Origin: Devosia sp.
Lineage (GTDB): Bacteria > Pseudomonadota > Alphaproteobacteria > Rhizobiales > Devosiaceae
Reading direction: 5' to 3'
Length of the DNA stretch: 64,000 nucleotides
NCBI RefSeq assembly: GCF_025809055.1
Contig: NZ_CP075529.1
Span: 2,653,501-2,717,500 of the forward strand
The notes under the pieces are model-generated. The model did no database searches. It had not been told where the DNA came from and was given only the letters and a program-made list of their open reading frames with translations. Shown here piece after piece: positions 49,343 through 60,675 of this stretch (its first letter is position 1; each line of letters begins with the position of its first letter). The translations under genes and the position numbers were made by a program.

Positions 49343-49957
49343 CTAGCTATGGGCGAAGATGTCGGTCTCTTCCCAGCCCAGAAGGTCGAGCGCGCACCGC
49401 GTCTTGAGGAAGTCGAAGCATTCGCGGGCCAATTCAGTGCGGCCTTCGCGGGCCAGCATGCGGTCGAGGTGGCGCTTGAGGTCGTGCAGGTACAAGACGT
49501 CCGAAGCGGCATAATCGAGCTGAGCGTCGGAAAGCTTGTCCCCACCCCAGTCCGAGCTTTGCTGCTGCTTGGAGAGATCGACATTCAGCAGTTCACGCAC
49601 GATGTCCTTGAGCCCGTGCCGGTCGGTATAGGTGCGCACCAGCTTGGACGCGATCTTGGTGCAATAGACCGGACCCGTCACCACCCCGAACCGGTGCTGG
49701 AGCACAGCAACATCGAAGCGGGCATAGTGGAAGATCTTGGTGACACCGGGATCGGCCAGAAGTTTGGTCAGGTTTGGCGCCTCGGTGGCGTCCTGGGGAA
49801 TCTGCACGACGTCCGCACTGCCATCGCCGGGAGAAAGCTGAACCACGCAGAGCCGGTCGCGATGGGGGTGAAGGCCCATGGTCTCGGTGTCGATGGCGAC
49901 TTCGCGGCCGTAGTTGGAAAGATTGGGCAGGTCGCCGCGATGTACTCTGATTGCCAT
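49343..49957 (-). CDS. rnd: Ribonuclease D, short form
   Basis: A 204-residue DEDDy 3'-5' exoribonuclease. The catalytic motifs are VAIDTETMGLH (exo I), KIFHYARFDVAVLQHRFG (exo II) and LDYAASDVLYLHDL (exo III with Tyr and Asp). The HRDC domains of E. coli RNase D are missing, the normal situation in alphaproteobacteria. It processes tRNA 3' ends. The ATG was chosen to match the family start MAIRVHRGDLP. First gene of the lptC-lptA-lptB chain. Confidence 0.95.
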   Translation of the reverse strand: MAIRVHRGDLPNLSNYGREVAIDTETMGLHPHRDRLCVVQLSPGDGSADVVQIPQDATEAPNLTKLLADPGVTKIFHYARFDVAVLQHRFGVVTGPVYCTKIASKLVRTYTDRHGLKDIVRELLNVDLSKQQQSSDWGGDKLSDAQLDYAASDVLYLHDLKRHLDRMLAREGRTELARECFDFLKTRCALDLLGWEETDIFAHS

Positions 49958-50062
49958 GGTTTGGTCCCGGTTTTTGTCGGTTTTCTCTTCGCATAGAGCG
50001 ATGGCCAATAAAAGGCATGAGCGCGGGGGTGAAAAAATTTGCCGTGAACGGGCGGGTCAGAC

Positions 50063-50147
50063 ACATAAAGCTTTCTTTATGTGGTCGTTGCTTTCAGACG
50101 GTGGACCTGCGAAAAGCGAGGCTGAAAGTGTGAGGACTGCCTCACAC
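50063..50147 (+). promoter_or_regulatory. Structured leader of metK with two perfect stem-loops
   Basis: ACATAAAG-CTTT-CTTTATGT at 50063-50082 is a perfect AT-rich palindrome that looks like a protein operator. GTGTGAGG-ACTG-CCTCACAC at 50128-50147 is a perfect GC-rich hairpin, and GCGCAC...GTGCGC at 50148-50165 adds a third. They lie 45-130 bp before the metK start. I cannot match them to a known SAM riboswitch by eye. Confidence 0.5.
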
Positions 50148-50191
50148 GCGCACTCCCGCGTGCGCCCTCGCCACCAGCTAAGAGGTTTAAC

Positions 50192-51448
50192 GTGGCCCGT
50201 TCGTCTTATCTGTTCACCTCGGAATCGGTTTCCGAGGGCCATCCCGACAAGGTCTGCGACCGCATCTCCGACGAAATCGTCGACATGGTCTTCCGTGAGG
50301 CCAAGAAGGCCGGCATGGATCCCGCCCAGGTGCGCATTGCCTGCGAAACCCTGGCGACGACCAACCGCGTTGTGATTGCCGGGGAGGTGCGCGTTCCGCC
50401 ATCCCTCCTCAAGAAGGGTAAGGATGGCGCGGTCGAACACGATGCCGCCGGCCACCCCAAGGTCAATCCGGCCAAGTTCAAGTCTGCGGCCCGAAAGGCC
50501 ATCCGGGCCATTGGCTACGAACAGGACGGCTTCCACTGGAAGACCTGCAAGATCGATGTGCTGCTACACGGCCAGTCGGCCGACATTGCGCGCGGCGTCG
50601 ATGAAAACGGCAACAAGGATGTCGGTGCCGGCGACCAGGGCATCATGTTCGGCTATGCGGCGCGCGAAACGCCTGAACTGCTGCCCGCACCCATTTACTA
50701 CGCCCACCGCATCCTCTCCACCATTACCGACGCCCGCAAGGCCAATCATGGCCCTGCCGGCCAGCTTGGCCCCGACGCCAAGAGCCAGGTGACGGTGCGC
50801 TACGAAAACGGCCAGCCGGTTGGCGTTACCCAGATCGTGCTCTCCACCCAGCACCTGGACGAAAGCCTGTCCTCCGAGGACGTGCGGGCCATTGTCGAGC
50901 CCTATATCCGTTCGGCCCTGCCCGAAGGCTGGATTGACGATGCGACCGTCTGGCACGTCAATCCGACGGGAAAATTCGTGGTCGGCGGACCCGATGGCGA
51001 TGCCGGCCTGACTGGCCGCAAGATCATTGTCGATACCTATGGCGGCGCTGCGCCCCATGGCGGCGGTGCCTTTTCGGGCAAGGATCCGACCAAGGTCGAC
51101 CGTTCCGCCGCCTACGCCGCCCGCTACCTCGCAAAGAACGTGGTCGCGGCGGGGCTTGCCGATCGGGCCACCATCCAGCTCAGCTATGCCATCGGCGTCG
51201 CCCGGCCGCTGTCGATCTATGTCGACCTGCACGGCACTGGAAAGGTTGATGAGGCCGATCTCGAACGGGCGCTGGCCAAGGTGATGGACCTGACGCCGCG
51301 CGGCATTCGCACCCATCTCGATCTCAACAAGCCCATTTATGCCAAGACCTCTGCCTATGGCCATTTCGGCCGCAAGCCGGGACGGGACGGCAGCTTCTCC
51401 TGGGAGAAGACCGACCTGGTCAAGGCATTGAAGGCGGCGGTTGCCTAA
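50192..51448 (+). CDS. metK: S-adenosylmethionine synthetase
   Basis: MetK (418 residues; rhizobial forms are ~420, longer than the 384 of E. coli) makes SAM from methionine and ATP. It starts with GTG, preceded by AGAGG six bases upstream. Signature motifs are TSESVSEGHPDKVCDRISDE at the N-terminus, GAGDQGIMFGYA (ATP site hexapeptide), and GGGAFSGKDPTKVDRSAAYAAR, in part, with the P-loop-like GGGAFSGKD. It precedes trmB in relatives; here a toxin-antitoxin pair lies between. A structured leader precedes the gene. Confidence 0.97.
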   Translation: MARSSYLFTSESVSEGHPDKVCDRISDEIVDMVFREAKKAGMDPAQVRIACETLATTNRVVIAGEVRVPPSLLKKGKDGAVEHDAAGHPKVNPAKFKSAARKAIRAIGYEQDGFHWKTCKIDVLLHGQSADIARGVDENGNKDVGAGDQGIMFGYAARETPELLPAPIYYAHRILSTITDARKANHGPAGQLGPDAKSQVTVRYENGQPVGVTQIVLSTQHLDESLSSEDVRAIVEPYIRSALPEGWIDDATVWHVNPTGKFVVGGPDGDAGLTGRKIIVDTYGGAAPHGGGAFSGKDPTKVDRSAAYAARYLAKNVVAAGLADRATIQLSYAIGVARPLSIYVDLHGTGKVDEADLERALAKVMDLTPRGIRTHLDLNKPIYAKTSAYGHFGRKPGRDGSFSWEKTDLVKALKAAVA

Positions 51449-51524
51449 GATGGCCCGTGATTGATTGAACGTTTACCCCGGGGGGCTCCCGCGATACCAT
51501 GTGGCCGCCGATGGGAGCCGAAAA

Positions 51525-51758
51525 ATGTCCGAAGAAGCTCGCGAACCCATTATTGTTTCCACGCCGGGCGTGGTCGGTGGACGCCCGCGCCTGCAAGGTA
51601 CGCGTATCACCGTCCAGGACGTACTGGGGGCACTCGCTGCAGGTGATACGATAGACGAACTTCTCGTAGATTTTCCCTATCTGATGCGCGAAGACATTTC
51701 GGCCGTTCTGCGTTATGCCGCCGATCACGTCGGGCATCAGGGCATCGCGGCGGAGTGA
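51525..51758 (+). CDS. DUF433 antitoxin of a type II toxin-antitoxin pair
   Basis: A 77-residue DUF433 protein, the VapB-like antitoxin that holds a winged-helix DNA-binding fold. The family pattern is clear: GGRPRLQGTRITVQDVLGALAAGDTIDELLVDFPYL, in parts. The chosen ATG has GGGAG about eight bases upstream; a TTG 20 codons earlier is less likely. It overlaps the toxin gene by four bases (stop TGA inside GTGA). It probably represses its own promoter and neutralises the PIN-like partner. Confidence 0.85.
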   Translation: MSEEAREPIIVSTPGVVGGRPRLQGTRITVQDVLGALAAGDTIDELLVDFPYLMREDISAVLRYAADHVGHQGIAAE

Positions 51759-52084
51759 AGTTTCTCCTCGACGCAAATATGCCGGCTCGGCTGGCCGATG
51801 TGTTCATTGCCGAAGGGCATGAATGCGTACACATGGAGATGCTCTTGCCGCGCTACGCGCAGGACACGGACATTGCCGCGATCGCCAATGAGATGGGCGC
51901 GGTCATTGTCAGCCGCGATGCCGACTTCGTTCATTTTTCACGTGCCGGCCTGCTCGAAGGTCCGCTTGTTTGGGTGCGTCTCGGCAATCTGCGGCGTGCA
52001 GCTATTGCCGCCACGTTGCGGACGCGCCTCCCAGCCATAGTCCGGGCAGTCCATGCCGGCGAAACTATCATAGTCTTGCGATGA
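51755..52084 (+). CDS. DUF5615 PIN-like toxin
   Basis: A 109-residue protein of the DUF5615 family, a PIN-domain relative. The start is MKFLLDANMPARLADVFIAEGHE; catalytic acid candidates are D7 (LLDANMP), E20/E24 and D55/D57 in VSRDADF, as in PIN nucleases. A GTG start overlaps the antitoxin stop, and the toxin stop TGA overlaps the trmB ATG. Members are assumed to be RNases that are held inactive by DUF433. Target RNA unknown. Confidence 0.85.
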   Translation: MKFLLDANMPARLADVFIAEGHECVHMEMLLPRYAQDTDIAAIANEMGAVIVSRDADFVHFSRAGLLEGPLVWVRLGNLRRAAIAATLRTRLPAIVRAVHAGETIIVLR

Positions 52085-52785
52085 CCGACCACCAACTTCC
52101 CAAAACCCGCTCCGGCGAGCCGCGTGCCTTTTTCGGACGGCGCTCAGGCAAGAAACTCCATGGCGGGCAGAAGGCGCAGGTGGCAGACCTGCTGCCCCAG
52201 GTTGAACTGCATCTTGGGGACGGGCTCGATCCGCGGCAGATTTTTCCCGATGCGAAACGCATCGTGATCGAAATCGGTTATGGCGGCGGCGAACACCTGG
52301 CGCGCAAGGCAGCCGAGGAACCCGGTACCGGTTTCATCGGCTGCGAAGTGTTTACCGGCGGCATCGGCAAGATGGTGCAGGCCATCGAGGCGCGGGCGCT
52401 CACCAATGTGCGGCTCTATACCGACGATGCGCTCAAGCTGCTCATGGCTCTGCCGCCGGCCAGTGTCGATGCGGTCTATCTCCTCTACCCCGATCCCTGG
52501 CCCAAGACGCGTCACCACAAGCGGCGATTTGTCTCTCCGGTGACCCTGGATGAACTGGCGCGCGTCATCCGGCCGGGTGGCACGTTCTTTTTCGCCACCG
52601 ATATCGAAGACTACGCCAATTGGACGCTTGCCCATGTCCTGCGGACCGAGGATTTCGTCTTTTCGCCGCCGGCCCCGGCCAGCTGGCACCAGCCCTATCC
52701 GGGCTGGCAGCCGACCCGCTACGAGCAGAAGGCGCGGCGCGAGGGGCGCATGATCAGTTTCTATTTTTCTTTCGCCCGCAGCTAG
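52081..52785 (+). CDS. trmB: tRNA (guanine46-N7)-methyltransferase
   Basis: TrmB (234 residues) makes m7G46 in tRNA. The SAM motif is VIEIGYGGGEHLARKA near residue 62; family marks are FIGCEVFTGGIGKMVQ, YLLYPDPWPKTRHHKRRFV (the PDPWPKxRHxKRR signature) and GTFFFATDIEDYANW. The ATG at 52081 overlaps the toxin stop, so trmB is translated as the third gene of a metK-antitoxin-toxin-trmB transcript unless an internal promoter exists. Confidence 0.96.
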   Translation: MTDHQLPKTRSGEPRAFFGRRSGKKLHGGQKAQVADLLPQVELHLGDGLDPRQIFPDAKRIVIEIGYGGGEHLARKAAEEPGTGFIGCEVFTGGIGKMVQAIEARALTNVRLYTDDALKLLMALPPASVDAVYLLYPDPWPKTRHHKRRFVSPVTLDELARVIRPGGTFFFATDIEDYANWTLAHVLRTEDFVFSPPAPASWHQPYPGWQPTRYEQKARREGRMISFYFSFARS

Positions 52786-52904
52786 GGGCTGGTGCGCCGC
52801 GCACAGGCGTATGGCGCGGCACCTTGTCAAAGTTTAATCCGGCCGGGCTCTGGACCTTGGCGGCTGACGACCCATATCGGGGAGGCGTCATCCCGGAGCC
52901 AGAC

Positions 52905-53264
52905 ATGTCCATTTCCGCGCCAGAGGGCACGTCCAGTCACCATATGCTTGCAGTCCGTCCAAGCAAATGGACCCTTGTTGTGGTGGTTCAACTGGGGGAG
53001 GGGCCACGCCGCTTCGGCGAGTTGCGCCGCGATCTGGGCGGTGTTTCGCAAAAGACGCTCACCGCCGTTTTGCGGGAACTGGAGCGCGATGGTTTCGTAT
53101 CGCGCGAGGCCTTTGCGACGATCCCGCCGCGCGTCGACTATGATCTCACCGAGCTCGGGCGGGAACTACTCGAGCTGGCACATGGCTGGCGCCATTTCGC
53201 CATGCGCAATCGCCAGCGCGTTGAACAGGCGCGGCAAATGTTCGATGCGGCCGAGCGGCTCTAG
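52905..53264 (+). CDS. HxlR-family transcriptional regulator
   Basis: A 119-residue winged-helix protein: PSKWTLVVVVQLGEGPRRFGELRRDLGGVSQKTLTAVLRELERDGFVSRE, in parts, followed by PRVDYDLTELGREL, the HxlR pattern GxxKW...L..G..RF.EL...L.GIS.K.L...LreLE.dGli.R. The usual redox-sensing cysteine before the domain (CPv...) is replaced (HHMLAVRP), so thiol sensing is unlikely. GGAG seven bases before the ATG. Target unknown; it may regulate the neighbouring secreted protein or the oxidoreductase. Confidence 0.85.
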   Translation: MSISAPEGTSSHHMLAVRPSKWTLVVVVQLGEGPRRFGELRRDLGGVSQKTLTAVLRELERDGFVSREAFATIPPRVDYDLTELGRELLELAHGWRHFAMRNRQRVEQARQMFDAAERL

Positions 53265-53312
53265 CCGGGGCCGGGATACAGGCGCCGCCGCGAACGGCGG
53301 CGCCGGTCTTGA

Positions 53313-53564
53313 TCAGAACGTCACCTGCTGGAGGGTGTCGGGGTCGAAATACTGGAAGACCTGGCTGCCCGAACCGGTATCCACCGAGGCGCGAAGCAGC
53401 GTGCCCCATTCCTGCACGTCCACCGCGTTGACGCCGCGGGCGTGCAGCTGGTTGACGATCGAGTAGGTTTCGAAATCCGAAAGGCTGTCGGAGGCCATGG
53501 CGGGAGCGGCGACGCCAGCGAGGGCGGCAGCGGTTGCCAGGGCGATGATCGAGTTCTTCAACAT
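53313..53564 (-). CDS. Small exported protein (83 aa), function unknown
   Basis: Signal peptide MLKNSIIALATAAALAGVAA with cleavage near APAMA|SDS, leaving a ~58-residue mature chain (LSDFETYSIVNQLHARGVNAVDVQEWGTLLRASVD, in part) that resembles half of a PepSY-like domain. No catalytic motif. AGGAG precedes the start. Codon use matches the neighbours. Convergent with the HxlR gene, whose stop is 48 bp away, and divergent from the oxidoreductase. Confidence 0.7.
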   Translation of the reverse strand: MLKNSIIALATAAALAGVAAPAMASDSLSDFETYSIVNQLHARGVNAVDVQEWGTLLRASVDTGSGSQVFQYFDPDTLQQVTF

Positions 53565-53808
53565 GGGTATTCTCCTTTTCTTCGAACGGCCTATCCGCTC
53601 GAACAGCTAGGAGATGCGCAGCCGCCGCTTTGCCAACAAGCGGTCCAAATCCACTTTTTCGCTCTTGAATCCGCGCGAATGATGCCGAGAGTTTTATCAA
53701 GGAAATCAAGGCTCTCCCGAGGAACAAGGTTTCCTCGGGGAAACTATTGGGCCTTCTTTCGGCAACCGGGCGGCCACCACTCCGGTTGAAGAGAAAAGGA
53801 GAGGCGCC

Positions 53809-54474
53809 ATGCAGACCAGCGTTGGCATCATCGATGTTGAAAGGCTCACCCACAATGTGCGCCGCTACCGGCTGGAACGGCCCAAGGGTTATCGTTTCGC
53901 ACCCGGGCAGGCGACCGAAGTCAGCCTGGATCGCGACGGCTGGCAGCAGGCAAAGCGCCCCTTCACCTTCACCTGCCTGCCAGAGGACGACGCGCTGGAG
54001 CTGACCATCAAGAGCTATTTCGATCGTGGCGGCGTCACCAACCAGTTGTGGTCGATGGGCGCGGGCGATCGCCTCATCCTGCGCGATGCCTGGGGCACCA
54101 TTCAGTTCAAGGGGCCGGGCACCTTCATTGCCGGCGGCGCCGGTGTCACCCCCTTCATCGCCATCCTGCGCGATCTCAACGCCAGGGGAAAAATCGCCGG
54201 CAACCGCCTGATCGTCTCCAACCAGACGGAAAAGGACTTTATCCTGCGCGATGAATTCGAGGCCATGGACGGTCTGGAGGTGATCTGGACCGTGACCGGC
54301 GACCCGAAATCCGACCTGTTGCAGGAGCGGATCGATGCCGATTTCATAGGGCGGCACGTCACCGATTTCGGGCAGAGTTTCTACCTCTGCGGTCCGGACT
54401 CCATGGTCAAGGGGCTTCGCGACCTGCTGCAGGATGCCGGCGCCGATGTCGGCAACGTCACTTGGGAAAAATAG
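53809..54474 (+). CDS. FAD/NAD-binding oxidoreductase, ferredoxin-NADP reductase superfamily
   Basis: A 221-residue flavodoxin/ferredoxin reductase-like protein. The flavin-binding motif is the RPFTFT tripeptide region (AKRPFTFTCLPEDD, RxYS-type), TIKSYFDRGGVTNQLW is the FAD phosphate segment, FIAGGAGVTPFIAILRDL is the NAD(P) pyrophosphate loop and FYLCGPDSMVKGL the C-terminal CGP motif. No iron-sulfur domain is attached, so it probably serves a separate electron acceptor. GGAGA eight bases before the ATG supports the start. Confidence 0.85.
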   Translation: MQTSVGIIDVERLTHNVRRYRLERPKGYRFAPGQATEVSLDRDGWQQAKRPFTFTCLPEDDALELTIKSYFDRGGVTNQLWSMGAGDRLILRDAWGTIQFKGPGTFIAGGAGVTPFIAILRDLNARGKIAGNRLIVSNQTEKDFILRDEFEAMDGLEVIWTVTGDPKSDLLQERIDADFIGRHVTDFGQSFYLCGPDSMVKGLRDLLQDAGADVGNVTWEK

Positions 54475-54482
54475 AGCAACCC

Positions 54483-54707
54483 ATGCAGAGAATTGCGCGC
54501 TACAGTGCCTCAGATGGCCAGAAACGTCTCGACTTGTTTGAACGCCAGGATGGATATTTCCAGTTTGTGGAAGACACCCTTAGATCCGACGATCATCCCA
54601 TTGAGCCGAGCATGGTCTGGATACCTTCCATTGAAAGTGGCTTGTATGCCAGTCGTGACGAGGCGGAGGCCGACGCACGCGCAACCGTCAGTTGGCTGAA
54701 GGGGTGA
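54483..54707 (+). CDS. Hypothetical protein (74 aa)
   Basis: Begins MQRIARYSASDGQKRLDLFE nine bases after the oxidoreductase stop and contains PSMVWIPSIESGLYASRDEAEADARATVSWLKG at the end, in part. Acidic, soluble, no known motif. The repeated D/E-rich C-terminal helix looks like a small substrate- or protein-binding domain of the kind often annotated as unknown. Weak ribosome site. The 146 bp after it contain nothing I can name before rimP. Confidence 0.5.
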   Translation: MQRIARYSASDGQKRLDLFERQDGYFQFVEDTLRSDDHPIEPSMVWIPSIESGLYASRDEAEADARATVSWLKG

Positions 54708-54853
54708 AGTGCTTGCCTTTCCCGTTCTCGGGGTCTATATCAGCGCCAACATCGTTGCTCTCATTCGAGAGTGGGTGCCCTGACCGGCCCCCGCTCTTTT
54801 TGTTTATCGGCGGGGTGCGCCCTAAGCGCAGCCGCCCAACCTGAATGACCTGA

Positions 54854-55534
54854 ATGCCTTTCGACCTCGCCGAAAAGCGCTATATCAAGGAAACCGGGCT
54901 TGAAGCCCGCATCGCTCGCATTGTCGAGCCGGTGGCCAATGATCTTGGCTTTGCGCTGGTGCGCGTCAAGGTGACGCCGGAAAACGGCTGTACCCTGCAG
55001 ATCATGGCCGAAGATGAACACGGCCGGTTCAACATTACCGATTGCGAGAACCTGTCGAAGGACCTCTCGCCGGTCCTCGACGTGGAAGACCCGATCGACC
55101 GCGAATATCACCTGGAGGTTTCCTCCCCCGGCATCGACCGTCCGCTGGTGCGCAAGCGCGACTATGAGCGGTTCATCGGCCACGAAGCCAAGGTCGAGCT
55201 GCTGGACATGGTCAATGGCCGCAAGCGCTTCCGCGGCGACATCTTTGCCGTGGACGACGAGGGCGTGACCATCCGGCTGCCCGACGCGCCGGGCGGCACC
55301 GACCCGGACCACAAGCTGGTTTTTGGAACCATTGCCGAGGCCAAGCTGGTCATGACCGACAAGCTCATGGATATGGCCCGCGCCGACCAGGAACTGCATC
55401 CCATCGACGACGACGAGACCGAAACGGTCGAATATGCCGACGCCGACAACGACGATCTAGCCGACGACCCGGAGACCGGAACGGTCGAGGACACGGCGGC
55501 AAACGACGACAATCTCTCTGAGGAGAAAAACTAA
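54854..55534 (+). CDS. rimP: Ribosome maturation factor RimP
   Basis: RimP (226 residues) helps assemble the 30S subunit. The N-terminal domain contains RIVEPVANDLGFALVRVKVT and the family core EDPIDREYHLEVSSPGIDRPLVRKRDYERFIG, in part. A C-terminal extension beyond residue ~175 is very acidic (DDETETVEYADADNDDLADD), which is common in Rhizobiales. Its stop is followed directly by the nusA ATG, so rimP-nusA-ylxR-infB forms one operon. Confidence 0.95.
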   Translation: MPFDLAEKRYIKETGLEARIARIVEPVANDLGFALVRVKVTPENGCTLQIMAEDEHGRFNITDCENLSKDLSPVLDVEDPIDREYHLEVSSPGIDRPLVRKRDYERFIGHEAKVELLDMVNGRKRFRGDIFAVDDEGVTIRLPDAPGGTDPDHKLVFGTIAEAKLVMTDKLMDMARADQELHPIDDDETETVEYADADNDDLADDPETGTVEDTAANDDNLSEEKN

Positions 55535-57136
55535 ATGGCCGTTAGTGCGAACCGCCTTGAGCTGCTGCAGATTGCTGACGCTGTCGCGCGCGAAAAGAAC
55601 ATCGACCGCATGGTGGTGATCGAGGCGATGCAGGATGCCATGGAAAAGGCCGCCAAGGGCCGCTATGGCGCCGAGACCGAAATCAAGGTCGAGATCAATC
55701 CGCGCTCCGGCGAAACCCGCATGTGGCGCCTGCTCGAGATCGTCGAGGAGGTCGAGGAGCCGTCCCGCCAGGTCAATCTCAAGCTGGCCCAGGTCAAGAA
55801 CCCGACGGCAAAGATCGGCGATTTCCTGACCGAGCCGCTGCCGCCCATGGAATTCGGCCGCATCGCCGCCCAGTCGGCCAAGCAGGTCATTGTCCAGAAG
55901 GTGCGTGACGCCGAACGCGACAAGATGTTCGAGGAATATTCCGGCCGCGTCGGCGAGATCGTCAATGGCTCGGTCAAGCGCGTCGAATATGGCAATGTCA
56001 TCGTCGATCTGGGCCGTGGCGAAGCCATTATCCGCCGCGACGAACTGATCCCGCGCGAAATGTTCCGCTATGGCGATCGTGTCCGCGCCTATATCTACGA
56101 CGTGCGCCGCGAACAGCGCGGCCCGCAGATTTTCCTCTCGCGCACGCATCCGCAGTTCATGGCCAAGCTGTTCATGCAGGAAGTGCCGGAAATCTACGAT
56201 GGTGTCATCACCATCCGCTCGATTGCCCGCGATCCAGGCTCGCGCGCCAAGATCGCCGTCACCTCCAATGATTCTTCGATCGATCCGGTCGGCGCCTGCG
56301 TGGGTATGCGTGGTAGCCGCGTTCAGGCAGTGGTTGCCGAACTCCAGGGCGAAAAGATCGACATCATTCCCTGGACCGACAACATCGCCGACCTCGTCGT
56401 GTCCGCCCTGCAGCCGGCCGATGTCGCCAAGGTGGTGCTGGACGAACAGGCCGAGCGCATCGAAGTCGTGGTGCCTGATGAACAGCTTTCGCTCGCCATC
56501 GGCCGTCGCGGCCAGAATGTGCGCCTGGCGAGCCAGCTCATCGGCTGGGATATCGATATCCTGACCGAGCAGGAAGAAAGCGAACGCCGCCAGAAGGAAT
56601 TCACCGAGCGCTCCACCCTGTTCATGGAAGCCCTCGACGTCGACGAGATGGTTGCCCAGCTCCTGGCCTCGGAAGGCTTCTCCTCGGTTGAGGAACTGGC
56701 CTATATCGAGCCGGGCGAAATCGCCTCCATCGATGGTTTCGACGAAGAAACCGCCGGCGAAATCCAGAACCGTGCCGCCGAATACCTGGCCGAGATCGAG
56801 CGCAAGTTCGACGAGGACCGCACCAAGCTGGGTGTCGAGGACGACCTCTACGAGATTGCTGGCCTCAATGCCGCCATGCTGGTGGCGCTGGGCAAGGACG
56901 ATATCAAGTCGGTCGAGGACTTCGCCGGCTGTGCCGCCGACGATCTGGTCGGCTGGACCGAACGCAAGGATGGCGAAACCAAGCGCTACGAAGGCACTTT
57001 CAAGGACTTCCCGGTCAGCCGCGAAGAAGCCGAGGATATGATCATGCAGGCCCGTATCAAGGCCGGCTGGATCAGCGCCGAAGACCTGCCCCAGCCCGAA
57101 GACGGCGAAGGCTATGCCGAGGAGGAGGCGGTCTAA
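55535..57136 (+). CDS. nusA: Transcription termination/antitermination protein NusA
   Basis: NusA (533 residues) modulates pausing, termination and antitermination. Domains in order: N-terminal RNAP-binding domain (IADAVAREKNIDRMVVIEAM), S1 domain (GRVGEIVNGSVKRVEYGNVIVDLG, in part), KH1/KH2 (GACVGMRGSRVQAVVAELQGEKIDII; AIGRRGQNVRLASQLIGW, shortened) and C-terminal acidic repeats. It starts at the base after the rimP stop. The final 22 bases overlap the ylxR frame. Confidence 0.98.
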   Translation: MAVSANRLELLQIADAVAREKNIDRMVVIEAMQDAMEKAAKGRYGAETEIKVEINPRSGETRMWRLLEIVEEVEEPSRQVNLKLAQVKNPTAKIGDFLTEPLPPMEFGRIAAQSAKQVIVQKVRDAERDKMFEEYSGRVGEIVNGSVKRVEYGNVIVDLGRGEAIIRRDELIPREMFRYGDRVRAYIYDVRREQRGPQIFLSRTHPQFMAKLFMQEVPEIYDGVITIRSIARDPGSRAKIAVTSNDSSIDPVGACVGMRGSRVQAVVAELQGEKIDIIPWTDNIADLVVSALQPADVAKVVLDEQAERIEVVVPDEQLSLAIGRRGQNVRLASQLIGWDIDILTEQEESERRQKEFTERSTLFMEALDVDEMVAQLLASEGFSSVEELAYIEPGEIASIDGFDEETAGEIQNRAAEYLAEIERKFDEDRTKLGVEDDLYEIAGLNAAMLVALGKDDIKSVEDFAGCAADDLVGWTERKDGETKRYEGTFKDFPVSREEAEDMIMQARIKAGWISAEDLPQPEDGEGYAEEEAV

Positions 57137-57851
57137 GGACCGCCTTCTGGGAGCACCCGGCTTGGCCCGGCGCGCGGACATGACAAGGACCTGTGCCTTG
57201 ACCCGGGTTGAAAAACCGGTCGAGGCATTGGTGCGTTTTGTCGTCGGTCCCGACGACGTGCTCGTGCCCGATGTGGATGCGCGGGCCGAAGGGCGGGGCG
57301 TGTGGATCACGCTGAGCCATGCGGCGGTTGCCGAGGCGGTACGCAAGAAGGCCTTTGCCCGCAGCCTCAAGGCGCCGGTGCAGGTGAGCGAAGACCTCGC
57401 CGAATTGACGCGGCTACGCCTCGAACAGCGGCTGACCTCGGCTCTGGGCATGGCCCGCAAGGCCGGGCAGTTCCTGACCGGGGCCACCAAGGTCAAGAGC
57501 GCGCTCGAAAGCGGCGACGCCATCGCCCTCATCACCGCAACCGATGCGGCGGCCGACGGGCGCAACAAGATGCTGGGCACGCTCAGGGCCCTTAACCATG
57601 CGCGGCGCGAGGCTGGTTTGACCGGCCCGGACGTGCCGCATTTCGAATCGCTCTCAAGTGCGCAAATGGGTTTGGCACTTGGGCTCGAAAATGTGATACA
57701 TGCTGCCCTAACGACCGGGGCGGCAGCCCAATCGGCGGTGGAAAAGGCCACGAGACTGGCCCGATACAACGCCCAATCGATGGAAGAGCACACCGACCGC
57801 AATGCGGCGTCCGGTGTGCTTTTGCCCGCGGAACAGGACGAAAGACGATAG
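57114..57851 (+). CDS. YlxR (DUF448) plus L7Ae-like RNA-binding protein
   Basis: A 245-residue protein with an N-terminal YlxR domain (RTCALTRVEKPVEALVRFVVGPD, ARAEGRGVWITLS, in part) and a C-terminal L7Ae/L30e domain (LTSALGMARKAGQFLTGATKVKSALESGDAIALI, in part). The two are separate genes in Bacillus and fused in many alphaproteobacteria. It binds RNA and sits in the nusA-infB operon. The start at 57114 overlaps nusA by 23 bp; an ATG at 57180 is an alternative if the leader is not translated. Confidence 0.87.
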   Translation: MPRRRRSKDRLLGAPGLARRADMTRTCALTRVEKPVEALVRFVVGPDDVLVPDVDARAEGRGVWITLSHAAVAEAVRKKAFARSLKAPVQVSEDLAELTRLRLEQRLTSALGMARKAGQFLTGATKVKSALESGDAIALITATDAAADGRNKMLGTLRALNHARREAGLTGPDVPHFESLSSAQMGLALGLENVIHAALTTGAAAQSAVEKATRLARYNAQSMEEHTDRNAASGVLLPAEQDERR

Positions 57852-57856
57852 GTAGT

Positions 57857-60652
<2,796 letters not shown>

Positions 60653-60675
60653 GCGGGACGTGCACAAGAGTTTAG

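Noticed and set aside
50063..50191. SAM-II or SAM/SAH riboswitch in front of metK
   Set aside because: The stems are clear, but I could not align the conserved loops of these classes by eye; listed only as a structured leader.
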